A stretch of 64,000 nt of DNA, taken from contig NC_085046.1 in the NCBI RefSeq assembly GCF_963662255.1, positions 101,635,324 to 101,699,323 of the forward strand, given 5' to 3'. The position numbers and the translations under genes were made by a program. This document shows positions 52,324-64,000 of this stretch, piece after piece. This DNA comes from Cinclus cinclus. Its lineage: Eukaryota; Chordata; Aves; Passeriformes; Cinclidae. The number at the start of each line of letters is the position of its first letter. Positions within the stretch are counted from its first letter, which is position 1. The notes under the pieces are model-generated. The model was not told where the DNA came from. It was given only the letters and a program-made list of their open reading frames with translations, and did no database searches.

Positions 52324-55300
52324 AAGCAACATTTTTTCAATACTGCCTACTTTAAAAATGTTGTTTTACTGAATGATTTAAGTTGCACATCCCTACTTAT
52401 ATTTCATTAGATTAACATTAATATTTTCTCATTCAAGACTGATATTAAAAATCACCACAGTGACCTGTAATATACTTAATAGTTAGCTCTTGATTATATT
52501 AAAGTCTTGACCCACTACTTATCTCCTGAACAGCCATCTACCAAAAGTGGAAGATAATGGAGTTAAAGACAAGGAATCAGTTGTATCACTTCTTTCAAGC
52601 TCTCCACACGTGTGCACTGCCAAATCCAGTCAACTCACTTGACTGGTTTAAAATGCAACACTGGTTTCCCAGAGAGGATAATGGACTAGTGTATAAACAG
52701 AATTTTTTTCAGAAAACCAACAAGGCAGCCCAAATAATAGAAGCCTTTAAGGGGGGAAAATAATTTTTGAAAGGGAACAGATGCTTTAGATACTATTATT
52801 TAATGTAGTATTAATGTAGTTTCCAAGCACAGTCTATTAAAAAATCCACATAACACTTCTAATATATTTAAAATAATAATGTTATAACAGTTAATGATCA
52901 ACAAAGCAGACAATATTCTACCAGTAGTGCCTAATCTAACATGAACTGTAATTACCACATATTACCAAAAGGTCCAAAAAATGTAATTAATCAAATCTCT
53001 AGATCTCCAGTAAATCTCTAGTCTTTCATTATGGATGGTCCATTAAAATATTTAGTATTATACAGAATACAGGTTATAAAATATTTCTTCCATATTAATG
53101 TTTTTTGAATAAAAAGTCCTTAGTGTGGTGGATGGGATTCTATAATGAACTTTGATTAAAAAAAAAATTCTCTTCAGTATTTATGCAGGGCTCTTGCATA
53201 CACTGCAGTGTCAGACAAACACAAGGGAATAGGACAAATAGCAGAGACCCGAAATGGACAACCCTCCACAGCAAATCCTGTCCTCCACGGTCTGTTTGTA
53301 GGCTACATTCCTCCACTTCCCTTTTCACACAGTATAAACATTTAAAAAAATCTAAGTGCATTTCTCCCACTTTTCACCACAAGTCAAGGACACAGACACA
53401 AATTTGTCTTTCACTGCTCCACTGCATGTTTTTACATTTCACAGAAATTCATACTCCAGAAGTTTCTCTGGAGAGCAGGGTGGAAAAGGTGAAGTCTTAT
53501 TTCAGGATGCTTCAGAAGAAGATTTAAGAAATCGGTTGACTTTCTCTTTACTGTTAAGCACTAAGTAAGGAAAACAGTAGCAGAATTTGTGAATAACCCC
53601 ATGTTATTTTGTCCATTTTGTGTGCTGAATGTTGTGTAGGGAGCTCTTGCAAAGCAGTGATTAGGGTCAGTGTAGAAAGGACTGTACACATTGTACTCGT
53701 GATTACACACACAGTTTACGCCCTTTCATTCTGTGATTTAGTCTGCAGTGGATGCTCTAAATAACATAGTAATTGCAGATTTATTGAAAAGAGACAATTT
53801 CAGCAGTTCAGTGAGCTTATCAGAATGAGTTTTGCAGATGAAACTGCACAACATTTTTAGAAATGAAATGTGAAGGACAGAGAGGAGCAAAGCCTTTTTC
53901 TTAAAGGCACTCACTGCTTACTAGAGCATGCAAGTGGATATTGGTAATTGACAATTTTTCTCTGGATTTAGAGCAATATATTACTGGGATGCAACATAAA
54001 CGCCGAGCAGTCATAGGGAATGGTGGGTATTTTCCACAGTAGAAGGTTTTTTTGACAAGATCTACAGACTTAACAGACTCACACTCCTCATACATAAAGA
54101 CAGTTCCTCCCTCAGAACCCACAAGCAAGGAACAGGTTCCCTTCTGTCAAGCTCTCGCCTTCATTATTGCCTAATTTGATAGCAACTTTCCACATTTCAC
54201 TTAGCAGTAAACAACTGAGGCATAATGTACCCATAAGAGGCAATTATCTTCACAGTGCTAATTGCTATGTAGTATTTCTGCACTTTAAGAGTAACAGAAT
54301 ACAAATGTTTGCCTTCTGCAGAAGCAATATGAGGACTAAAAAACTACTCTATCAAGATTTCACCCACACAAGTAAATAGCAAAATCTGAAAATATAAATG
54401 CATGAACACATTCATCCCTACGATTTACTTGAGTACGACTCAATAAAGTGCTCTTGAGCACAGTTTAGCTGCCTGCTACCTGCAGTGTTCCAGCACATCT
54501 GATCTGTAGACAGATTTCGGACAAGATGGGCTCTTAGGAGATTCTCTGTCCTGGACTGGCAGAGGCACCAGGAGGGACACTACAAGGAATCACCAAAGAT
54601 ACTCACTAGCTACTTGTGTTTGGGGACCTGAACTGAGCCTTACAACTTCAAGGAAAACAAATTAAACATAGTTAGTACCTTTTAAATATAGTTGTCATAG
54701 AGAGGGCCCAGTCTACCACAATCAAGCATAAAATGAAGCAAGGAAAAAAAACCCCAAATTATTTTCTGTTTGACTGCTATTTCTCCTACAAACCAATATA
54801 CTGTCTTTTCTTCTTTAATATTACATGTATAATGGGAAAACAATAGGAAATTATCATAGCAAGTGCATGCCCAGTCTAACACACTATCATTTAGGTAACA
54901 TTAGCTTTGCTTATGCCAATATATCTGTGGTCAATCATGACTAAGTGGAACTGAAAGGAGTAGAAAAATAAAAGAAGAGAACCAGGGAAGCAACTCAGAT
55001 GAAGCAACAGGAAAAGCCATGTTTATGCCTTGGTTTATGACTTCTTTCCATATCCACTACCACTGTATTTCTTTTTTCCATTCTTTATCAAGAGTGTAAG
55101 CTAACAAAACTAACTACACAATGATGGAAGAGAAATTCTTTAAGTGCCAGTTTTATTTCAACAAAGAGTAATATTATATGTCTGTAACTAGAAAAAATTT
55201 CAAGGTGTGAAATTAATTCACATGAACAGAGACACAGACTAAACGTTAGTTTATGATTCAAAAAGGGCAGTGAGTGAAGGCAAGGGAAAGTCCTAGAAGT

Positions 55301-58300
55301 ACATGATTATGCAGCTCTTTCTCATTCTTCTGGGTAATTTTAACCTCATACGATCAATATTAACGTTTGTAAGCAAAGAATTTTTTTTTATTCCAATCAC
55401 AATATGAGTTCCACACTGATGGAAGAAATCCATTAGGGAACACACAGGTTACCCTTTGACCAGTCAAAGAAGGTTTCCCTTCCCTGTCTTATGGGTAACA
55501 CCCATTTCCAAAGACAGGAATGAAGCTATGAAAAGAACCAAAAACTATTTCTGCTACTTTTACTCCATGGGAAAGACAGCCTTGAAAAAGAAAATCATGT
55601 GCTTCGTTAAAGACTCTGTAAAAGGATAGTTTAAAAATATTTGTTTCTTAACAGTTTCATAGTTCTGTAGGAAGAAGATGTTTTTTCTGTAAGAACTGTC
55701 CTAAAAACTAAATATATAGATGAAAAGAGGTGGAGGGTTTTTTTCCTCAAAAATTTTATTTTAAACTTAATAAAGGAACATTCCACCAACTTTCTTCCTT
55801 ACCCATTAGTTTTCCCATAGTGTATCATCAGCTGTTTATTGACCTTTTTAACAGCTATTTTGCATTGTACAGGACTTCCCAGTCAACCTCCTACTGCACA
55901 CATCTGATAGCCTGCAATTTCCATGCTATGTAGGAGGATGAACTGATATTGGTAGTTAACATGGCAGTAATATTAGCACCTTGTTAAGTTGGCAAAGGCT
56001 TCTTACATAGTGTTCCGCTGCTGATTCACCACATATTCCAGTCAGGAAATAACAGTCTGAAAACTATTCACCCACATTTTACAGTTCATCTCCATACTAA
56101 AATACTTGATGATCCTCTGAGGGGGCCTGCCAGGGCATATGCCATCTAAAAATTTTGCAATCTGCATAACCAGGCATGGATGGTAGGTAATTTTGCAAAA
56201 ATATTCCAGAACAGAGCTGAAATTATGTCTTTTCCGAACAATACCAAGGTATTTGACAGCATTAAAAATTAAAATCCTTTATTTTCTTACAAAATTTGCA
56301 TCATACTTGAGATAGTATTAAAGAGGTTCATCCAAATGAGGATTTTAGTTTGTTAATATGCCCCAGAGTTACAGCATGTCCCTATTACTAAAGAAGCCAT
56401 AAAAATTAAAATGTTTTTGGGCATTATTTGACTTTGCTCCTCAAAACAGCTACAGTAGCTTGTGTGCAGGACATAATGACTAGAGAATTGAGTTTTATTT
56501 TATCTGATTACACAGTGAAAAATGTACTGAACAGACACACAGTTAAATAGTAAACATCTGGTTTTATGTTTCAGCACCAAGTCAGGCAATTCTAAAGCTT
56601 CTCCTCAGACCTCCAGAGCAGAAGCTGTAATCCCAAAACACCGTATTTCCTGCCACCATTTAGAGCCTACCACTCAGGAGGTGCAACATTTGCCAAAGCT
56701 TTCTTGAGAATAGAAAATTTGTGAACGTGGCACTTCCTTAGGACAATAAGCTTTTAAAGCTTTAAATATCCCTGGAGACTTGTACCTTCTTTGCAGGCCT
56801 CATGAGTAGGATTTCACAGCTCACATGAAACCACATAAAACCCTAGAATCTGTTCCACTACTTTCTACCAGGTCTAAGAGAACTATATTTTGGGTTAGAT
56901 GGGCCATATTCAAGCGTCCACAGACAGCACTACACCAAACCACCTCTGATTAAGGTTCTGGAAACTACCCTGGGTTAGATCTTCTCACCAAGGCTGCCTG
57001 AAAAAGCAAGAAGCACACCTAGCAGCAACTGAAAAAGACTGGAACAGTTATACTTGTGACTATCAAGAACAAAAAATCCTCACAATAAATAGAGAACTTG
57101 CAAGACTCAAATCCTAACCAGTTCAGATAAAACACTATAGCCCTTTGCTCAAATTTGGTTGATATTATCTGAAAATTCAGGGAGTGAACACAGATTCTAC
57201 TCAGGCTATATCTGCCTCATATACAAGACTGGACCAAGTGGATCTCTTAAGACACTTAGGTTAAATACTGCACCAGGTCAAGAAAATAGCACAGGATCTG
57301 ACAAATCAGAATTTGTCTGATTAGCATTCGGCCAACTTGTACCTCATTCCTCAAAAAAAACCAGTCCAAGGCCAGAACTCCAATTAAACCAGTACAGCCT
57401 TATGGTTATATCATAAGCTATAGGGCCAGCCAAGTTTGCATGGCTGTGAGCAACTAAAATGAAGATACAATGAATTATTTATTGCTCAGAGTAGTGATAA
57501 CAGAGAAAAAAGCTTTCTAGGCAACACATAATATTTGTACAAATTAAGCCACTGCAAAGTTGAAATGAAAGGTACAATATGGATGTAACAGAAAAAAGAC
57601 AGCCTGTGGAGAAGGCTTAGGATGAAATGTCAACTCATCCTGAGGGGTCCAATGCACAATCTCATAGAAACGCAGCCATGCAGGTTCCAGACCCAAGGGA
57701 ACTCACCAGCAGCCAGCTCAGGTCTCCACACTGGTGGCACAACCAACTTGAAGTTGGATAATCTACCTTTGGGTAACTGCAGGATCCAGTTTCCTAGCAA
57801 TGTGCTTTGTGATGGCATGTCATTATAATTAGAATTGCTATTGCTGGAAGCAGTAGCTAAGAAATAACCAACCTGTGCCAGTAAATGCAAAGTAAGTATT
57901 TAGTGTTGTGGGTTTCACCTGGAATTTGTTCCTGGTTTACATGTCACATAATGCTGTCTATTTCCTTCAGTGTATATAATATAGCTACTAATTTTATGTC
58001 ATATAGCTGTAATATATAGCTACAAGTATAACATTAGGTAATATTTAGCTACTACTTTTATAACAGATATAATTACTGCTTAGGGCTAACATTACCTTTT
58101 TAAACACTTGTTTACTTCTTTAGCCTTTGCTCTGAATTCTTTGTAACTGGGATATGTACGGGATTTGTTTTTGAAGGGCACTGAGGGAAAAAATCCCAAA
58201 CAAATAAAGAAAGGTAAAGAAATAATCTCATATAATTTTTCTACCTGAATTTCTGAAGTTGTGTACAACCTCAAGAGAGTTCTGCTTATAAAACAGCCTG

Positions 58301-58338
58301 AGCCCTTTCAGCAAGGCTTGATGTTTGGTGAAAAAATT

Positions 58339-58398
58339 GGAACAGAATGGAACAGAACAGAACAAAATAGAATAGAATGGAATAGAACAGAATGGAAT
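58339..58398. repeat. Twelve-unit RRAAY pentanucleotide array
   Basis: Twelve uninterrupted pentamers of the form GGAAC, AGAAT, GGAAT, AGAAC and AAAAT. All fit purine-purine-A-A-pyrimidine except for internal variation. It resembles (GGAAT)n-type satellite units but is a single short array. Confidence 0.9.
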
Positions 58399-60568
58399 AA
58401 CAGAACACTGTGACCCTAATTAGAAATACATTTTTAAACTGTAAATGATCTGTCTAGAAGAAACAAATTAACATGGTAAGACACTGGTGCACACAAGCAT
58501 GAAAAAAGCTTTACTATGTTCATTACTCAGGAAAACATGTATTTTAGAAACAGCCAGATACAGAAATTTGTAGGATGACTGTATTCCAAGAACCTGAAAT
58601 TTCAAAAGTTATTGTTTAATGTCTAAGGGCATTGTGCAAGCACTGAGCATTTTCAGGATGCATTCTTTCTCATACAGAAATCTAACTCAACTGGTAAACC
58701 CCATAGAGCAGCATGGAAGTACATTTTCCAAATTCTCACCTGTTTTTCACAGGTAGATAATATTTTTCCCTGAGTGAACTTTTTATGCTTTATTTCTTCC
58801 TTTCTTAAAATAATTCCATTATCTGACATTGCTTACTGATACCTATGAACAAGATACACATTATAGTTGAGCTTTGAAAACTCTTTCTACTGTTAGCCTC
58901 TTTACTATCACTAAAACAGAACTGGTTTAAAACTGAAAATAAATAAGGCACACCAGCAATAATGACATTGCCTTAATCTATACCCAATATAACCTGTTAT
59001 GGTATGGACTGAAAATTCCATGAAGAACCAAAAAACTTCACAATGTGAGTATATCTGGATGTTTCTTGCTTATCAAGCTTTGCCATATGGCACATTTTTT
59101 GTTTGTGTGCTGAACAATCAGTATCAATTATGAGCAGCAGTTATGGCATGTACTGTTTATGTGTAATTTAGGAAACTCATAACATTCATCTGAAGAAATG
59201 TTTTACGCTGTGCTATTTTATGTACAATATATTTACTATTACAAGTGTTTTAGAGAAAATAGAGTAAATATGGCTCAACATTTTTTACCACCTTTACTGC
59301 AAATGTCTGATCTTATCACAGGGTCTTGCAACTAAGGCCATCTGATAAAAAGCCCTGGTCTACTGTTTCATGTTGCTGTGGGCACTGCTGGGTTTCCCAT
59401 TGCTGGGTAAGAGATGTCAGGAGGCCCATCTGAGCTCTGAGAACTACACTTCTCCTCAGCTGTTACAGTGAGAGTGCAATACAGGACTGTGATATGGCTC
59501 TTCCAAAACCCACACCATTTTCTACCTGCAGACACAGTAACAAGGCAAAGGGGAGTTTTAGCCCTGCTCACGCCCAGAGGCATTCTTCACTTAGCAACAC
59601 TTACACAGACCTAATTCAGGTAAACAGAAATCTCATCTATCCCCTCTACTTCTAGAAAATTACATTTGCTCTCTCTCCCATTATTCTTGAGTCAGCAAAT
59701 GCCCTTAACCCCCACTGTTCTGAACTGAGATTTCAAAGCTACAAGTGTGGAGATGTATGAGGACTGCTTCTTTTTTATACATAATTTAGCACAGGTCTGA
59801 ACCATCTGCTGGAAAATGCATCCAAAGTAACTGGGTAAAAATCATGTGGATTTACAACATTTTTAAGTCCCAAAGTGTCACTGTCCAATTCAGTCTAGAT
59901 GACATAGTTTACAATAAACCCTTTTAAAAATCAACAGGATAAGCATTTCTCAGTGGAAATTTCTGGCGTTCCATCAGTTATTTCTGTGATCCTAAGCAGG
60001 TAACCAAACAGACCTCTAGTCAACAGATGTATATGCATTATCCAGAGTGCTGTATGCAGCAATGGCACAGCTGTTAAAACTTTTATGGAGGTCTACAAAT
60101 CAGGTACAGGGGGAAAAAAAAGGCACTCACTTAACAGCACTTTACCCAAATTTAAAGTTATCTTATTTATCAACAATGAAAGCACAAATAAAGAGCTCTA
60201 ACCTCCATTTCATCTCCAAGAGTGATTTTGAAATTAAAGACTGAATGAGGCTGCAAGCCATTTCTGGGGGAAATATCCATTAAAAGGAAAGAAATAGTGA
60301 AATTACCCTTCTGCCTGCAATTTTACATAAGACATGTTTCTTACCACTATCTGCATCCAAGACCAGGCAGTTTTGAAACCTTCTAAACATCAGGGCCTGA
60401 GACTTCTCACAGAAGTGGAGATGCTAATTTCTCTGGCAATAGCAAAACTGGTGAGAAGACAAGCCCCCAGGATCCAGAATTTTGTCTTCAGCTCAGCAGT
60501 AACCCATAAAACCATGAAAAAGCCAGGAGAGGACCACACAGCATGGATTTTTCTGTTTCTGGCTTTTC

Positions 60569-60585
60569 TTTTTTTTTTTTTTTTT
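60569..60585. repeat. T17 homopolymer
   Basis: Seventeen T residues, preceded by CTTTTC and followed by CTCTT. On the PTPRM strand this is poly(A). No retroposon body was recognised on either side. Confidence 0.85.
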
Positions 60586-63500
60586 CTCTTAACCAAGGTT
60601 AAAATAAAAACACTACACTGATAAATGAATCAAAAAGGAATCAAAATAAAGCAGATTAAAAGCATGAAAAATACATGACGACTAAGACCAACAACCACAT
60701 TGCAGATTGATTTTACATGAGTTATTACTGTGAAAGTCAGGTGGTGTAATTAGTTTCTACATTGTTACTGCTATGTGTTTTGGAACCACACTTAACTACA
60801 GGTATCATTAAAGTTAAGGAATTGCTTCTTTTATGAGGAGAGAAACATTTGCAGCTCTACAAACCAAAGACTAGCCATCAGGGAAAACATACTAACATCT
60901 GAATTTAATCATATGTTCCTTACATCTCAGGAATGAACTTCAGAAGAGTTTAGTACAAATACAGTAGTATCAGTCCAAGATATGGAAATTACTTGTGGTT
61001 AAAATACACTTACATGAAATATTTCAGGGAGTTTTGTAGCTGAAACTGCCATTTTCATATGCCAAGTTTGCCTGAGATTAGAGTCAGTTCATAAAGAAAA
61101 TGGAAACACTTTTTCCATCTGGTTTACTCTGCCCCTTTTTTATTTGCTGCTTACATGCATGGAAAAGAAAGTTGACTTTTCAACATGAAATACTATGTCT
61201 TGAAGATTGTTGAAAGGATCATTATACATATTTCCTCCTTTTTCTTTCCTTTTGCTAATAACATTTTTACAAGCCATAACTATATTCTGTATAACTGTAT
61301 CTTGACAGCAGATCTCTACATAAATCAATATTTAAGGTATAATCTATGACATTTAAGATTTGCATTTAAGTGCTGTTCCTACCTGATGATGATCTTGCTA
61401 CTTGCTATAGCACACTCTGGTTCTATAGAAAGTGGCTGAATAAATTGGCTTTTAAAGGATAAGGTATCACTTCTGTATTTCCTAAAGATCTTTCAATCCA
61501 TGACATAAAAAAAATTTCACTATATATCTGCACGGTAATAGGATTTCTATAGACTGTAAATCTCTTTTCATCCCCTTTTAAAATACTGATTTCATGATTC
61601 TTTCTTAGAAGAATAGGCACCAAAAATAGCTTTCTCTGAATATCTTGGAGTTCTCTCAAAATTTGACTTTCAAAAGCAAAGCAGTGAAAGTGAATCAAAC
61701 TGGTCTGTGAAAAAGCAAGCATCCTCCAAGCAAATATCTTGGCCTGTGTCTATCTAATGGGAAAAAAAATCTATGGCTATATCTACTTGGATGTTTGGTT
61801 ATCTGCCTGATAATTTCCAGCTCTATATTTCTAGAGAAACCTTGAAACTGGAGAAAAAAATATGGGAAAGCATATGTGCTGGGGATAGAATCCAACCCTT
61901 TGGGAAGCCAATACTCCTCCGTATGTTTTTCTGCAAAAATACTAGTTGAAACGAGTCCAAGAACTATTTCCTAAATCTTCTCATTTCTAGGGACTTTCCT
62001 CAACAATTTAACACTCTCCTATTCCAAGACACTAAGGCTGTGCCACCTTCTGACAGATGTCCAAATTCCTAAGCTTATTCCTTTTCTGAAAGTGCTCTGA
62101 ATTCCAGAATGACACTGTCAGGGGACCCTCCTTGTACACAGGGTCGCAAACGTTTGTGTCACCTAGAATATTACTAATTGGATCCCAGCTACTCCTTTGC
62201 ATCTAGGAATGGTTTCATGCTGAAGTTAGCACTTTTTGAGCAGTTTCACTATCTCTGTAGGGAAAAAAAATCATTAACTCTGAATAATCCAAAACATGAT
62301 GCATCTCTAGAAATCTGTGCAGAAATGCATTTTATTCCAAGAATGAAAAAATGCATTTTATTTTTCTAAATCTAATTTCTGAAAGAGCAGCTCTGTCTCT
62401 TTTGGTGTTTATCTGAATCCCTGGAGGAGTCAGTGTTCCACTGAAGATGAGATTGCTTTAGTCTAGATTTACTGCAAATCAATGAATGCTGAGTTCACAA
62501 CTCACTCTGGTTATAGTCTAAATGACATTTTTCTCGGATGATGGCTTGATAAAAGTGCAATCCAACTAAAGAAAAAAGTTAATCACCACAAGTTTCAAAA
62601 ATGCTTTACTAATTCCTAGGATCATAGAGAAAGAAAATGGCACATATGTATCAATGATAGACGTCCTTTCAATGCTGAAACTTTCAGTTAAAAAATATCC
62701 TTCCTGGTTTGAAAAAGCAGCAAAGAAACTGTCAAGAGTTTCTTGGATCAAATTCAGCTCTGAAGAAGCTCTTTATTTTCCAAGGAAGATTAACCAGATG
62801 ATGCAGGACATTCATATTTCTTTGATTCTTCTGACATTATTCCCTTTGGGATTTCTCTGATCTGTTTCACATGGCAGTTCTGCTTGAAGCACCTGAAGAC
62901 TGCCTATGCCAAATATAATTGCTCCACAGGACAGAAAAGAGCTTCTTCTCCCTTATTGACAATCCCTTTGGAGACTGCAGCAGACCTTGGCTGGCCAAAG
63001 ACAATAGGTCACAACAGAAAGAGACACTCAGCCAAAGTTTCAGAGAAGTTTCTAGCCCCAAAAGCAGAACTAAGAAGAAATGGAAAAGATCAGAGCACAG
63101 TCTATAAAATCCTAGCTCAACTGTCAGATGTCCAAGGCTGGAAATATTTTTGTGGTCATTGCTAGAGCCAAACCTCTTCTATCCTGTGACAATTCACATC
63201 CCTTTCTGAAAGCATTACAACAGAAAAAAGGAAGTTTAATCATTTTACAAACAAAGCATTACCATTTCTTATCTTAAATAATGCATAAATAGCCTGTATT
63301 TTTAAAGCATTCTCTTGATCACTTCTAGTATTTTGAAAAAATTTAAATCCCATATGTATCAGCATTTTTTTCCCCTAAAACCTACATAAAGTTGGGAAAA
63401 AATAAAAGAAAAAATAAGATACTGTCCATTAGATCATAATCTCTTAGTTGTTTCCTTTCTAGTATTTCCATTTCTGGGGGCCAGGCTACGAACAGTAAAG

Positions 63501-63866
63501 CAAACCTACAGCCTGTATCTTAAGATATATTCTTATATTTTCACTCCATTTAGTCCTACCACACCAAACGCAGTAATATGGAGTAGCATAAAATTTACCA
63601 CATTTTTTCATGTGTGCATATTTACTTCAGTGGAACTTAAGTGTAATGTGATTTTTGAATGCTACGCTTTTAATGCAGGGGTTGTGTACACCAGAAGCAA
63701 AATATGTAGCAGAAGAAGAAAAATAAAAAGTAAAGATTCTAGACAAAAGAAGCTGTCACATGAAGAAACTATGTGAAATGAAGTGAAAAAGCAGATAGCA
63801 CTCATAAGAATAATCTGTACTTCGAACATCCTATATGCAAAACCTATGCTGGTTCATGGGAAAAGA

Positions 63867-63905
63867 AATAAAACAAAACAAAACAAAAACAAACAAACAA
63901 AAAAA
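63867..63905. repeat. (AAAAC)n / (AAAC)n tract
   Basis: Imperfect AAAAC units change to AAAC units and end in A-rich sequence close to the window end. It is a simple repeat or an old poly(A) tail. Confidence 0.85.
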
Positions 63906-64000
63906 GAGGATATATAGGGAATCTAAATGTCCTATACTGATTTACCCACAGCAACATACCACATTTAATTTTGGATTACAATTTAGCCTTTTTCACACTG

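Larger units (their letters stand above)
24445..64000 (-). other. PTPRM: PTPRM large intron (5' part of window, incomplete)
   Basis: Everything 5' of the 309-bp exon in gene direction. I looked for the first FN3 exon (expected to end in a Lys-Cys-Ala segment just before this intron) and for Ig and MAM exons, and found none, so this intron spans at least 39.5 kb. It contains CR1 fragments at 27.0, 36.6, 37.4 and 48.0-49.0 kb, microsatellites (27.2, 41.4, 49.4, 52.3, 58.3 and 63.9 kb), homopolymers (47.1 and 60.6 kb) and a GC-richer block near 38.1 kb. The stretches 24.5-27.0, 28.0-36.5, 38.7-41.4, 41.5-47.1, 49.5-58.3 and 58.4-63.8 kb otherwise hold nothing I can name. An open frame at 42198-42740 is unusually long for such DNA but has no recognised homology. 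Confidence 0.85.

Noticed and set aside
57225..57260. GGACCAAGTGGATCTCTTAAG, slightly like the CR1 3' end
   Set aside because: The flanking CCCTTCCAACC and ATTCTGTGATT landmarks are missing, so the match is too weak to call.
62566..63165. Cluster of open frames on both strands near 62.6-63.2 kb
   Set aside because: No known domain, no common frame and no repeat signature. Most likely random.
1..64000. CRISPR arrays, tRNA or rRNA genes, prokaryotic operons, viral genes
   Set aside because: No regularly spaced direct repeats, no cloverleaf or rRNA signature, no operon-like gene packing and no retroviral gene or LTR pair could be recognised by eye.

Overview
This window is vertebrate nuclear DNA, most probably from a bird. 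It is AT-rich and almost entirely non-coding. Its only clear mobile elements are CR1-type LINE fragments whose 3' ends carry the ATTCTATGATTCTGT-like terminal repeat typical of sauropsid (bird, turtle, crocodile) CR1. There are no operons, prokaryotic genes, CRISPR arrays or rRNA/tRNA genes that I can see.

The only protein-coding gene I can support is PTPRM, the receptor-type protein tyrosine phosphatase mu, on the minus strand. Four consecutive internal exons are present, all with GT-AG splice sites and continuous reading phase. In transcript order they are 24444-24136 (309 bp, the second fibronectin type III domain), 20994-20885 (110 bp) and 18600-18399 (202 bp), which together make the third FN3 domain, and 15906-15804 (103 bp, the start of the fourth FN3 domain). 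The three introns between them are complete: 3141, 2284 and 2492 bp. The flanking introns run off both ends of the window, at least 39.5 kb on the 5' side of the gene (24445-64000) and at least 15.8 kb on the 3' side (1-15803). I found no MAM, Ig, first FN3, transmembrane or phosphatase exon in the window.

Layout: 1-15803 is intron with simple repeats only (a purine-rich tract near 1.2 kb and an alternating purine-pyrimidine tract near 1.95 kb). 15804-24444 is the exon cluster. 24445-64000 is one large intron holding four of the five CR1 fragments (27.0, 36.6, 37.4 and 48.0-49.0 kb; the fifth is at 22.6 kb, inside the exon cluster), several microsatellites, a GC-richer block near 38.1 kb and a hairpin-forming block near 27.8 kb.

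The protein is a homophilic cell-adhesion receptor with an intracellular phosphatase. The window covers part of its extracellular stalk. I found no convincing undescribed system. The points most worth a second look are a cysteine-arginine exchange in the second FN3 domain, weak 5' splice sites on three successive exons (one beside a G7 run), a 27-bp near-perfect palindrome in an intron, and a CpG-containing double dyad at 27.76-27.80 kb.
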